The position numbers were made by a program, and so were the translations under genes. The notes below the pieces were generated by a model. That model was given only the letters and a program-made list of their open reading frames with translations, was not told the DNA's origin and did not search any database. 64,000 nucleotides of DNA from Palsa-504 sp963767565 (lineage in GTDB: Bacteria; Actinomycetota; Actinomycetes; Streptosporangiales; Streptosporangiaceae), in NCBI GenBank assembly GCA_963767565.1, contig CAVYEG010000002.1:136664-200663 (forward strand). Reading direction: 5' to 3'. Within the stretch, counting starts at the first letter, position 1, and each line of letters starts with the position of its first letter. Shown piece after piece: positions 36,973-45,028 of this stretch.

Positions 36973-37717
36973 ACGTGGCCCGTGACCATACGTACCCGGC
37001 GAGCGCGATCCCGGCGCACCAGGCCAGAGCGGCGGCCACGTAGCCGCCGGACGGGTGGCCGGCCAGCAGTCCGCGCACCGATTCGATAATCGGCGTGAAG
37101 GGCTGGTACTCCGCAAACTGCCTGACTCCCGGTCCCATCTTGTCGGCCGGCACGATCGCGCTGCTCAGGAACGGCAGCAGGATCAGCGGCACGACGCCGA
37201 GGCCCGCAGACTCCGGGGTTTTCGCAGCCATTCCCAGCGCGACCGTGAACCAGGCGGCCGCGAAAGCTGTCGCCACGATGATGCCGATCGCGCCGAACCA
37301 TTCGCCCGCGGTCGCAGACGACCGGAACCCCAGCGCGAAGGCCATTGCGATGATGGCCGCGATGGCCACCGAACTGCCCGCCACGGTGGCCGCGACGTGA
37401 CCGTTCAGGACGGCGCCACGGGAGACATTCATCACCTTGAACCGGTTGATGATGCCCTTGGTCATGTCGGAGTTCACCGACACCGCGGTGCCCGACAACC
37501 CGTAGGTGATGGCCAGCAGGATCAGGCCCGGGGTGGCGTATTCGATGTAGCGTTCGCCGACACTGAACGCGTTGCCGAGCACGTACACGAACATCAGCAT
37601 GATCACGACCGGCATCAAGGCCCCGTTGAATATCGTGACCGGATTCCGGAGGATGTGCTTGAAGTTGCGGCGCAGCATGATCCGCGAATCGGTCCACGAT
37701 GCTGAAATGGCGTTCAT
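36956..37717 (-). CDS. ABC-2 type exporter permease, DrrB-like
   Basis: 253 residues with six hydrophobic helices and a DrrB-type C-terminus. SRIMLRRNFKHILRNPVTIFNGALMPVVIMLMF is the typical first amphipathic helix and first membrane span; TYGLSGTAVSVNSDMTKGIINRFKVMNVSRGAVL is the conserved cytoplasmic loop; PADKMGPGVRQFAEYQPFTPIIES is the last extracellular loop. It exports hydrophobic compounds with DrrA. The start overlaps the drrA stop by four bases. Its substrate is not known; close association with the SARP regulator suggests self-resistance or stress export. Confidence 0.88.
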   Translation of the reverse strand: MNAISASWTDSRIMLRRNFKHILRNPVTIFNGALMPVVIMLMFVYVLGNAFSVGERYIEYATPGLILLAITYGLSGTAVSVNSDMTKGIINRFKVMNVSRGAVLNGHVAATVAGSSVAIAAIIAMAFALGFRSSATAGEWFGAIGIIVATAFAAAWFTVALGMAAKTPESAGLGVVPLILLPFLSSAIVPADKMGPGVRQFAEYQPFTPIIESVRGLLAGHPSGGYVAAALAWCAGIALAGYVWSRATFSRRA

Positions 37718-38658
37718 GATTTGGTCTCCTCCGTGCTCGCGTGGCCGGTCAGGGCCAGGAAAACGTCATCGAGGTCCGGCGTGTGCACGGAGAACTCCTC
37801 GACGTCGATCGAATGCTCATCGAGCCGGCTCAGCAAAGCCCGCAACGATTTCCCGCCGGCATCGCTGGGCACCCGCAGGCTCAGCGCCGCCTCATCCGCG
37901 GTGGACCCGTCCAGGGCTCGCGCCGCCGCGTACAGCGCCGCGACGTCGGCAAACCGGAGCCGGACGTGGCTCCCCGGAACCCGGCGCTTGAGTTCGCCGG
38001 CAGTGCCCTCGGCCACCAGATGGCCCTGGTCGAGCACCGCGATCCGGTCGGCGAGCTGATCGGCTTCCTCGAGGTACTGGGTGGTGAGGAAGATGGTGGT
38101 GCCCTCGGCCACGAGTTCGCGGACGATCTCCCACATCGTGCGACGGCTGCGCGGATCCAGTCCCGTCGTCGGCTCGTCCAGGAAAATGATCTGCGGCCTG
38201 GTGACCAGCGTCATCGCCAAGTCCAGCTTCCGGCGCATGCCGCCGGAATAGGTCGACGCCAGCTTCTGCGCCGACTCCGCCAGGTCGAACCGGGCCAGCA
38301 GCGAGCTGACCACCCGCGTGCCCTCGTCGGCCCGCAGATGGTGCAGATCCGCCATCAACCGCAAGTTCTCTTCCCCGGTGAGCAGATCGTCCACCGCCGC
38401 GAACTGGCCGGTGACCCCGATTACCGCACGCACCGCCTTGGTCTCGGCCGCCACGTCATGCCCGGCCACCCGGACCGTCCCGCCGTCGGCCTTAATCAAC
38501 GTGGTCAGCACGTTCACCGTCGTCGTCTTACCCGCCCCATTCGGGCCGAGCAGCGAAAAGACCGTGCCCGCGGGAACATCCAGATCGATGCCATCGAGCA
38601 CGATCTTGTCCCCATATGACTTCCGCAGTCCGCTGACTGCAATCGCTGAAGTTCTCAT
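37714..38658 (-). CDS. ABC exporter ATPase, DrrA-like
   Basis: 314 residues. Walker A LLGPNGAGKTTTV, Q-loop VTGQFAAVDD, signature YSGGMRRKLDLAM, Walker B IIFLDEPTTGLDPRSR, H-loop TTQYLEEADQL. These match DrrA-type drug/lipid exporters, including the VTGQ-type Q-loop and the C-terminal region ending in DDVFLALTGH. ATG 38658 has no ribosome site. A GATAGT box lies six bases before it, so the mRNA is probably leaderless. Four CTGTCAC-like heptamers stand just upstream, the probable SARP site. Confidence 0.9.
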   Translation of the reverse strand: MRTSAIAVSGLRKSYGDKIVLDGIDLDVPAGTVFSLLGPNGAGKTTTVNVLTTLIKADGGTVRVAGHDVAAETKAVRAVIGVTGQFAAVDDLLTGEENLRLMADLHHLRADEGTRVVSSLLARFDLAESAQKLASTYSGGMRRKLDLAMTLVTRPQIIFLDEPTTGLDPRSRRTMWEIVRELVAEGTTIFLTTQYLEEADQLADRIAVLDQGHLVAEGTAGELKRRVPGSHVRLRFADVAALYAAARALDGSTADEAALSLRVPSDAGGKSLRALLSRLDEHSIDVEEFSVHTPDLDDVFLALTGHASTEETKS

Positions 38659-38664
38659 ACGGCC

Positions 38665-38721
38665 ACTATCGGCACCGCCCCTGACACGCCCCTGTCACGC
38701 CCCTGTCATGAGCGCTGACAC
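38665..38721 (-). promoter_or_regulatory. drrA promoter with four heptamer SARP-type operator
   Basis: Heptamers CTGACAC (38681), CTGTCAC (38692), CTGTCAT (38703) and CTGACAC (38715) on the plus strand are spaced 11, 11 and 12 bp. A 10-base gap separates the first from GATAGT (minus strand, 38670-38665), and six bases later comes the drrA ATG. Known SARP sites are direct heptamers with 11-bp period placed 8 or so bases above the -10 box. The same layout recurs upstream of the DUF4097 gene. Confidence 0.75.
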
Positions 38722-38847
38722 GGCCTCCGGCTTCGTTGCGCCAGGTCAGGGCGGCGCGCAGCCTGCTCGTGGTTCGCCTGCAACCCATCAGCACCGTTCG
38801 GCGTCTGTAGGGCATGGACCCATGCTGAACGGCTGCCGGGAGGAATC

Positions 38848-40086
38848 ATGCGCAAGCGGCTGGTCACTGGTCTGGGTATCGCTGCGTCGCTGGTGCTGGC
38901 GGCGGGCTGTGCCAGTTCGGCATCGCAGGCGGGTGCATCGTCCTCGACTCCGGCGCAACTGCCCCAGCTGACGCTGCAGCCAGCATCCGGGCCGGCCGGC
39001 ACCTACGTCACGATCAGCGGTCAGCTCAGCCCCGAGCAGGTGCGCGCGGACCAGACCTACTTCCGGCACCCCGCTTATTTCAGCCTGATCACCGACGTCC
39101 TGGCCAGCTGCAGCAAAGACCCGTCCGACTGCTCGGCCGGGCCGGCCGGCCTGACGGGCTGTGAACTGATCGTCAGCCCGGTACATCCCGTCATCAGCCT
39201 GGATGCGGCCACCGGCCGGGTGAGCGGCTCGTTCACCGTGGGCGGCGAGGGGACATGTTTCCAGGACCGGCCCACCGCGCAGCCCCAGGCGGCGCTGCCG
39301 GGACGGTATGACCTGGCCATCGGCGCCCACGCCACCAGCTGGGCGCTCTTCACCGTGACCGGCCGCCCGGCCGAGGTTCACGTCGCTTCGTGCCCCGTCC
39401 CGGCCGGCGAATACACCGGCACGCCGTACTCGCCGCGACCGGCGCCGGGCCTGCTGAGCCTCCCGCCGTCTTTGCCGCTGCCCGGGACCGCGCAGGTCTT
39501 CGGGACCGAGTTCCTGCCCGGTTCGGCCGCATATCTGCTAGCTCCGGAATCCGCCACCTGCCAGGGCTACCTGGCCAGCGCGGACGGCGGCGAGATCATG
39601 ACGGCTACCTCGGTCTCGGATCGTTCCGAGATCGTACGAATGATCATCCGCCCCGGCGGGGCCGGGCCGAGCACCGATCTGGCCTGCCCGTACATTCCGG
39701 CCGTCCTGGCGGCAGATAAGGTCTTCCGCCAGGACCACGTCTTCTGCGGTCATCCCGCGGCGGACGTGATCCGGCGGATTCCGACCCACACGGCGGGCCT
39801 GTTCGCGGCGGCCGTGTTCGTTCCGGCCCACGTGCAGGACCCCAATATCCAGGGTTCAGGCGCCGGCCCCGGCCCGACGATGGCGCTCTTCACGGCCGAA
39901 GTCGGCCAAGGCGCCGCCAATGGCCAGATGATCGCGTGCACGCTCGCGCCCGGTCAGGAAGGCATCTGCGCCGCGAGCCTGACGTTCTTCCTGACCACCC
40001 AGGCTCAGGTCCGCACCCGGATCAGCGCCGCGAACCTGAGCGGGATGGCGGCCGCCCTGTCGTCGTTCCTGGCTGAACCGGGCTGA
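38848..40086 (+). CDS. Large lipoprotein of unknown function
   Basis: 412 residues. The signal peptide ends in a lipobox (VLAAGC), followed by a Ser/Ala-rich linker. The body contains repeated Ig-like or IPT-like strands at the start (LTLQPASGPAGTYVTISGQL) and several cysteines in pairs (SCSKDPSDC, CELIVS...TCFQD, DLACPYIP, VFCGHP, IACTLAPGQEGICA), which suggest disulfide-stabilised extracellular domains. GGGAGG precedes ATG 38848. It shares the divergent promoter region with drrA, so it may respond to the same SARP. No known function can be assigned. Confidence 0.7.
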   Translation: MRKRLVTGLGIAASLVLAAGCASSASQAGASSSTPAQLPQLTLQPASGPAGTYVTISGQLSPEQVRADQTYFRHPAYFSLITDVLASCSKDPSDCSAGPAGLTGCELIVSPVHPVISLDAATGRVSGSFTVGGEGTCFQDRPTAQPQAALPGRYDLAIGAHATSWALFTVTGRPAEVHVASCPVPAGEYTGTPYSPRPAPGLLSLPPSLPLPGTAQVFGTEFLPGSAAYLLAPESATCQGYLASADGGEIMTATSVSDRSEIVRMIIRPGGAGPSTDLACPYIPAVLAADKVFRQDHVFCGHPAADVIRRIPTHTAGLFAAAVFVPAHVQDPNIQGSGAGPGPTMALFTAEVGQGAANGQMIACTLAPGQEGICAASLTFFLTTQAQVRTRISAANLSGMAAALSSFLAEPG

Positions 40087-40113
40087 CCCGCGCCCGCGAT
40101 GGGCAGACACGCG

Positions 40114-40540
40114 TCAGCCCGTGGTCCAGGGCCGGAGTTTCTCGGGATTACGCATGGCCCAGATGTGCTTGATCCGGTCGCCTGCGATCTCGAACGCGAA
40201 CACCGTCACGGTGACGCCGTCCTGCTGAGCGATGAGGCCGGGCTGGCCGTTGACGGTGCGTTCCAGGAGCGTCATGTTGCTGAGTGACCGGTGGGCGATC
40301 TCGGCCCAGGCGCGCGCGATCTGCTCGCCGCCTTCGATGGGGCGCACAAAGGTAACGGCGAGGCCGCCGCCGTCGGCGATCGCCGTGGCGCCGGGGTCGA
40401 GCAGGCCGATCAGGGCGTCGATGTCCTTGGCTTCCCAGGCCTGCTTGAACGCCCTGATGATGCCGGCCCGCTGGGCGGCCGGGGTCGCGGGCGGCTGCGC
40501 TGCGCGGGCGACACGCCGGCGGGTCAGGCGATTCTTGTAA
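40114..40540 (-). pseudogene. ECF41/SigJ-type sigma factor remnant (SnoaL-like C-terminal part)
   Basis: The minus strand from about 40535 to the stop at 40114 reads a SnoaL-like domain: GIIRAFKQAWEAKDIDALIGLL, ATAIADGGGLAVTF, RTVNGQPGLIAQQDG and the terminal NPEKLRPW, matching the NPDKL motif of ECF41/SigJ sigma factors. The sigma regions are absent, no start codon is found above, and a stop lies in frame just before. GTG 40347 would give only a 77-residue half domain. It appears to be a relic truncated at the promoter of the SPFH gene. Confidence 0.6.
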
Positions 40541-40560
40541 AACTGATATCAGTATGATAG
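40530..40560 (+). promoter_or_regulatory. SPFH-gene promoter with palindromic operator
   Basis: ACTGATATCAGT (40542-40553) is a perfect 12-bp palindrome whose last T is the first base of a TATGAT -10 box (40553-40558). The place just upstream of the -10 suits a repressor. The downstream ribbon-helix-helix gene is the natural candidate for that repressor, by context only. Confidence 0.55.
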
Positions 40561-40602
40561 GAGTTAATCAGCGGTCAAGCCCTAATTCTGGAGATGGTTC
40601 AG

Positions 40603-41514
40603 GTGACGGAAACAGAGCTGGAGGGCGTCAGGCAGCCGGTTACCGACGCACCCGCGCGGTACCTGCCCGGCGTGCTGATGCTGCTGGTTGGCATCGGGGT
40701 GATCATCGTCGGGATCGTGGTGGCCGTGGCAGGTTCTCATCTGACCGGCGCCGCGCAGGGCCTGCTGATCCTGCTCACCGTGATCCTGGAGATCTGCGGC
40801 GGGGCGATACTGGGCGGCCTGACCCCGGTCAGCCCGGGGCACGCGCGGGTCATCCAGCTGTTCGGCCGGTATCTCGGGACGATCCGCGACGCCGGCCTGC
40901 AGTGGGTGAACCCGCTCACCAAGCGGATCGTGATCTCCACCAGGATCCGCAACCAGGAGTCAGCCCAGCTCAAGGTCAACGACGCCGACGGCAACCCGAT
41001 CGAGATCGCGGCCGTGGTCGTCTGGCAGGTCAGGGACACCGCACACGCGACCTACTCGGTGGATGAGGTGACGAAGTTCGTCACGATCCAGATGGAGACC
41101 GCGGTCCGGCACATCGCGTCCAGCTACCCGTACGACAGCCGCGGCGAGGACCGGCTGTCGTTGCGGGACAACGCCGACGAGATCAACCAGCAGCTCTCGA
41201 CCGAGCTGACCAAGCGGGTCGAGCTGGCCGGCGTGCACATCATCGAGACCCGGCTGACCAGGCTCTCCTACGCTCCCGAGATCGCCCAGACCATGCTGCG
41301 CCAGCAGCAGGCCAGCGCGGTCATCGGCGCGCGGGCGCGGATCGTCGAAGGCGCGGTCGGCATGGTCCGCATCGCCCTGCAGCGCCTGGAGGAGGAGGGC
41401 GTCGTCCAGCTCGACGAGGAGCGCAAGGCCGCGATGGTCTCCAACCTGCTCGTGGTGCTGTGCAGTGAGCAAGCGACTCAGCAGGTCGTGAATACCGGCT
41501 CCCTGTACCAGTAA
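40603..41514 (+). CDS. SPFH/band-7 domain membrane protein
   Basis: About 303 residues. Two N-terminal hydrophobic helices (VLMLLVGIGVIIVGIVVAV and LLILLTVILEICGGAILGG) are followed by the SPFH domain: GHARVIQLFGRYLGTIRDAGLQWVNP, AAVVVWQVRDTAHATYSVD, then the coiled region (QTMLRQQQASAVIGARARIVEGA). The end VSNLLVVLCSEQATQQVVNTG is typical of the actinobacterial subgroup next to a small HTH or RHH gene. SPFH proteins form membrane scaffolds. GTG 40603 is chosen because GGAG at 40590-40593 abuts the other candidate ATG 40594 too closely. Confidence 0.85.
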   Translation: MTETELEGVRQPVTDAPARYLPGVLMLLVGIGVIIVGIVVAVAGSHLTGAAQGLLILLTVILEICGGAILGGLTPVSPGHARVIQLFGRYLGTIRDAGLQWVNPLTKRIVISTRIRNQESAQLKVNDADGNPIEIAAVVVWQVRDTAHATYSVDEVTKFVTIQMETAVRHIASSYPYDSRGEDRLSLRDNADEINQQLSTELTKRVELAGVHIIETRLTRLSYAPEIAQTMLRQQQASAVIGARARIVEGAVGMVRIALQRLEEEGVVQLDEERKAAMVSNLLVVLCSEQATQQVVNTGSLYQ

Positions 41515-41732
41515 TGGCCGACCGCAAGAGCATCCTGCTCCGCCTCGATCCCGCCGTGCACGACGCGCTGGCCCGGTGGGCCAGCGACGAGCTGCGCAGC
41601 ACCAACGCCCAGATCGAGTTCCTGCTGCGACGGGCGCTGACCGAGGCGGGACGGCTTCCAGGCCGGGTCAGGCCGATGCGCGGCCCCGGCCGGCCTCGCA
41701 GCCAGGAAGCCGAGGAACCGGGCGACCAGTGA
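41514..41732 (+). CDS. Ribbon-helix-helix (Arc/HicB-like) DNA-binding protein
   Basis: 72 residues. The core KSILLRLDPAVHDALARWASDELRSTNAQIEFLLRRAL matches an RHH fold of the Arc/CopG type. It has a basic/proline tail (PGRVRPMRGPGRPRSQEAEE). The start overlaps the SPFH stop (TAATG). Annotators often call this partner a HicB-family antitoxin, but no toxin gene is present, so autoregulation of the SPFH operon is more likely. Confidence 0.8.
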   Translation: MADRKSILLRLDPAVHDALARWASDELRSTNAQIEFLLRRALTEAGRLPGRVRPMRGPGRPRSQEAEEPGDQ

Positions 41733-41791
41733 GAACCGGTTCATGGTCAGGCCCGGTTCATGATCAGGATTTGTGGCGGGTGGCCTGCTTC

Positions 41792-42499
41792 TCACCGGCT
41801 GCGGGCGGTGATGTCCCCGACGGTGGTGGTGGCGTGGATGTTCAAGCCGGGGGTGCCGTCGGCGTTCTTGAGCGCGTTGCGGATCCGGCCCACCGTGGTA
41901 CCTGCGTCGAGGCTGGCTGAGACTCCGGCCGCGGCGCCGACGGTGATGTTGCCGGTCTCGGTGCGCAGCACGACCGTCCCGTGGCTGGCTTCGGTGACCT
42001 GGATGTCTCCCCTGACGGTACGGATCTCCGCGTCGCCGGCCAGGCGGCCGGCCGTGATGTCGCCGTCGACGACGGTCAGGCGGGCGGTGGCGGCCTCCTC
42101 AACCTGGACCGTGGCTTGGGAGCTGTCGAACGTGACGTCGCCGAGCTGTCCCGCGGTGGTGAACTGCGCGCTGGCTGCCTTGGCCTCGACCCGGGATCCG
42201 GCGGGCAGCTGGACTGCCACCTCGACGGCTCCGGAGCTGCCGAAGATCCGGTTGCCGGCCGGGGCCGTGATCCGCAGGATGCCGTCGCTGTATCCGGCCG
42301 TGATCTGCTCGGCCAGCTTCACGTCGCGGCCTTTGGCGGGGTCCGCGGGCCGGATCTCGACGGTGGTGCCGGCCCGGCCGGCGGCGATGAACTGGATGCG
42401 TCCGGCGGGGATGTCGAGGACGGCGGTAATCGGGCCAGGGGTGGTGAACGTCTGCATCGTGCTCTCCTGTGCTGGCTGGCAGGGGACTGAACTTGTCAT
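41792..42499 (-). CDS. DUF4097-family beta-strand-rich protein
   Basis: The conserved part (from TTPGPITAVLDIPAGRIQFI) has the repeating short-strand pattern of DUF4097/DUF4098: VEVAVQLPAGSRVEAKAAS, DVTFDSSQATVQVEEAA, VDGDITAGRLAGDAEIRTVRGDI, HGTVVLRTETGNITVG. Two starts are possible. ATG 42457 has AGGAGAG upstream (221 residues). ATG 42499 lies six bases from a GATGGT -10 box and would be leaderless (235 residues); this spacing is the same as at drrA, so that start is given. These proteins form beta-sheet adhesin-like structures, often linked to envelope-stress ABC transporters and sensor kinases. Confidence 0.85.
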   Translation of the reverse strand: MTSSVPCQPAQESTMQTFTTPGPITAVLDIPAGRIQFIAAGRAGTTVEIRPADPAKGRDVKLAEQITAGYSDGILRITAPAGNRIFGSSGAVEVAVQLPAGSRVEAKAASAQFTTAGQLGDVTFDSSQATVQVEEAATARLTVVDGDITAGRLAGDAEIRTVRGDIQVTEASHGTVVLRTETGNITVGAAAGVSASLDAGTTVGRIRNALKNADGTPGLNIHATTTVGDITARSR

Positions 42500-42505
42500 G
42501 TCCCC

Positions 42506-42598
42506 ACCATCTCGGCCGGCCCTGTCACGGCCCCGCCACGCCGCTGACACGACCACTGACACAGCAGGCACTGACACAGCAGGCACTGACACAGCAGG
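42506..42598 (-). promoter_or_regulatory. DUF4097 promoter with second SARP-type operator and adjacent 15-bp repeats
   Basis: Heptamers CTGTCAC (42522), CCGCCAC (42533), CTGACAC (42544) and CTGACAC (42556) are spaced 11, 11 and 12 bp, then a 10-base gap to GATGGT (42511-42506, minus strand), then six bases to ATG 42499. This is the same as the drrA promoter. The last heptamer begins a 15-bp tandem repeat (CACTGACACAGCAGG, three copies, 42554-42598), which adds further CTGACAC copies at 15-bp spacing. Confidence 0.75.
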
Positions 42599-42614
42599 CC
42601 GGCCGGATAAGGCG

Positions 42615-43445
42615 TCATGCGTCGCGGGATTTCAGGACGAGGGCGCCGAGCAGGAGGGCGCCGGCGGCCCACAGGGCGACGACGCCGAGGCCCTGCCACG
42701 GGGTGAGCGGCAGGGCCTTCACCCCGGTCGTGGCCTGGGCGTCCAGGCCGGCGGGCAGCGGGCCGATCTGGTCCAGGTGCCGGGCCAGGGGCGGGTTGGA
42801 GATGACGTCCGCGGCGATCGGGAACAGGTACAGCACGCCGAGCACCAGGCCGATGGCGGCCGCGGAGTCGCGTACCACGGCGGCGAGCCCCAGGCTGAGC
42901 AGGGCGATGAGCGTCAGGTACAGGACCGCACCGACGGCGGCCCGCAAGTCCGTGGCCGAGGTGAGGGATGCGTATCCGTGCGCGGGGGTGAAGCCGTGGC
43001 CGGGCAGGATCAGCCGCCCGGCCAGCGCGGCGCCTGCGACCGCGAGCGCTGAGGCGGTGAGCACCGGGGCGGTGAGCACCGCGGCCTTGGCGCAGAACCA
43101 GGTCAGCCGCCGGGGCATCGCGGCCAGCGACAGCTTGATCATCCCGGTGCTGTACTCGTTGCCGATGGCCAGCACGCCGGCGACGGCGGCTACCGCCTGG
43201 GCCGGGTAGATCCCGGTGAAGCTGACCGTGGCGGGGTCGATCGCGCACGTGGCTGACCGGCAGTGGGCCGCGCTGGCCGCCGCCACCCCGGCGGCGACGG
43301 TCAGCGTGACGACCCCGGCCAGCAGCCAGGCCGGGCCGGGCACGGTGCGGAACTTGGTCCACTCTGCTTGCAGGGCCGCAGCGGCGGCGTGCAGGGCGTG
43401 GCCCGGCAGATAACGCGGCGCAGCGACCCGGGCGGTGAGGCTCAT
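42615..43445 (-). CDS. ABC exporter permease subunit
   Basis: 276 residues, about six membrane helices. The N-terminal AALQAEWTKFRTVPGPAWLLAGVV, the TVSFTGIYPAQAVAAVAGVLAIGNEYSTGMIKLSLAAMPRR segment (SxGMI-type) and the C-terminal LTPWQGLGVVALWAAGALLLGALVL fit the ABC-2 permease family that partners a bacitracin/antimicrobial-type ATPase. It shares ATGA with the upstream permease and is the last gene of the three-gene exporter, which is oriented toward the DUF4097 gene. Confidence 0.82.
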   Translation of the reverse strand: MSLTARVAAPRYLPGHALHAAAAALQAEWTKFRTVPGPAWLLAGVVTLTVAAGVAAASAAHCRSATCAIDPATVSFTGIYPAQAVAAVAGVLAIGNEYSTGMIKLSLAAMPRRLTWFCAKAAVLTAPVLTASALAVAGAALAGRLILPGHGFTPAHGYASLTSATDLRAAVGAVLYLTLIALLSLGLAAVVRDSAAAIGLVLGVLYLFPIAADVISNPPLARHLDQIGPLPAGLDAQATTGVKALPLTPWQGLGVVALWAAGALLLGALVLKSRDA

Positions 43446-45028
43446 GCGTCTGTGCGGCGCAGCAGGTAATAGGCCAGCGCCAGCGCGGCGGCCGCCCACG
43501 CGCACTCCACCGCCAGCCCCGCCCACGGCACGAGCGGGTAGTACCCGTTAACCAGGGGGTAGACGGCGATGAGCTGATGGAACTGGGGAACCGCCTGCTG
43601 TACGGACAAGGCGGCGGCCGGGGTGACCTGCAGCGGCCAGCCTCCTCCCCCTCCCGGGCCGCTGCCTTGCGGCTGCGACCCGGACAGCGGGCCGAAGGCG
43701 AACAGATACGGGACGATGATCACCACGATCACGATCGCGACCGCCGGCGCGCTGCGCCGCACGATGGTGCCGATCGCGAGCGCGAGCACCGCGGCCACGG
43801 CGAGCAGCGCCCCGGTGCCGGCGACCATCCGTGCCTCGGTGAGCAGCGAAACCGGCCAGGCCAGGGGACCGGCCCGGCGCAGCAGGGGCAGCCCGACGGC
43901 GATCGCGAGGGAGGCGGCGACCAGCCCGGCGACGAAACCGACCGCGCCGATCGCGACGGCCTTGGCGGCCAGCAGCCGGCCACGGCGGGGCGCGGCGGCC
44001 AGCGAGACCCAGATCAGCCCGCTCCGGTACTCGGCGGTGATGAACATCGCGGCCACCACGATCAGCGGGATCATCCCGAAGAACGTCCCGGCCAGCGCCC
44101 GCTGCAGGGATTGACCACTTCCGCCGTACGCGTTCCCGGCGGCGGGGCCGATGTCGCCGAAACTGGCTACGGTGAGCGTGCCGGCGCTCTGCCGGAGCGT
44201 GCCGGGCGCTGGCACGCCGAAGTTCGGGCCGCCTACGTCGGTTCCCGTCCATCCGGTCGCAGGCCAGGACAGCCCGATGTTCCGGAAGACGCCCGTAGCC
44301 TGGGTACAGAAGCCGGAGTCGTAGGTACAGAAGTTGGAGTCGTAATAGGAGCCGGCGGCGAAGAGCCCGGCTTGCACGGTGGAGGTCAGCCCCGGCAGGG
44401 TCGCGGTGCCGACCAGCGTCCAGTGCGCGCCGTCGGCGGAGTCATACCCCGTGACCGTGCCGCCGTGGCGGACCAGCCGCAGCCAGCGCGGCGCGGACGC
44501 CGACACCGTGCCCGCCAGGCCGGGCGTGTCGTTGACGTAGTCCCATTGCATCCGCACGCCGTGGGACCCGGTGACCATCATCGCCGCGTACGCCGAGCCC
44601 TGGGACGTGTTCTCCTTGATGACGATCCCGGCCTTGGACCACGGCTCCAGGCCGGGCCCCAGCTGGGGCGCGCCGTTGCTGGCCTGGCCGACTGCGACCC
44701 GGCCGGTCAGCGATGTCATCTGCGCGGTGATCGTGCCGCTGCCGCTGACCGGCTGGTGCGCGAAGTAGAACGCGTCCAGGACCGGCACACCGCCAGGCCC
44801 GGTCGGCTGCACCGGGCAGACGGCTGGCCCGCTGGACGCGACGCACGAGCTGCTGACGTCGCTGGCGACGAAGACGAAGGCGGTGATCGCCGCGATCGTG
44901 ACGAGCACTGCGATCACCCAGCCGCGCACGGTGCGGAACTTGGTCCACTCGGCGCGCACCAGGCGCCAGAAGCTCTCCCGCTCCGGGGTCAACCGGGAGC
45001 GGTGCGGCGCCACGGCCCCTGTCGTCAT
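43442..45028 (-). CDS. ABC exporter permease with lectin-like extracellular domain
   Basis: 528 residues. The first helix (VRGWVIAVLVTIAAITAFVFVAS) is followed by an unusually large extracytoplasmic insert of ~240 residues (from FYFAHQPVSGSGTITAQMTSLTG to PGTLRQSAGTLTVASF). The insert looks like a concanavalin-like beta-sandwich of the DUF1349 type: GLEPWSKAGIVIKENTSQGSAY, PRWLRLVRHGGTVTGYDSADGAHWTLVG, LFAAGSYYDS. Then come the remaining helices (LAGTFFGMIPLIVVAAMFITAEYRSGLIWVSLAA). A permease with a carbohydrate-type sensor insert would suit recognition of a cell-wall or drug ligand. Overlaps both neighbours by four bases. Confidence 0.8.
   Translation of the reverse strand: MTTGAVAPHRSRLTPERESFWRLVRAEWTKFRTVRGWVIAVLVTIAAITAFVFVASDVSSSCVASSGPAVCPVQPTGPGGVPVLDAFYFAHQPVSGSGTITAQMTSLTGRVAVGQASNGAPQLGPGLEPWSKAGIVIKENTSQGSAYAAMMVTGSHGVRMQWDYVNDTPGLAGTVSASAPRWLRLVRHGGTVTGYDSADGAHWTLVGTATLPGLTSTVQAGLFAAGSYYDSNFCTYDSGFCTQATGVFRNIGLSWPATGWTGTDVGGPNFGVPAPGTLRQSAGTLTVASFGDIGPAAGNAYGGSGQSLQRALAGTFFGMIPLIVVAAMFITAEYRSGLIWVSLAAAPRRGRLLAAKAVAIGAVGFVAGLVAASLAIAVGLPLLRRAGPLAWPVSLLTEARMVAGTGALLAVAAVLALAIGTIVRRSAPAVAIVIVVIIVPYLFAFGPLSGSQPQGSGPGGGGGWPLQVTPAAALSVQQAVPQFHQLIAVYPLVNGYYPLVPWAGLAVECAWAAAALALAYYLLRRTDA

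Noticed and set aside
42554..42598. Three 15-bp tandem repeats considered as a CRISPR or microsatellite system.
   Set aside because: Direct tandem repeats without spacers, too short, and no cas genes in the window; better explained as part of the operator region.
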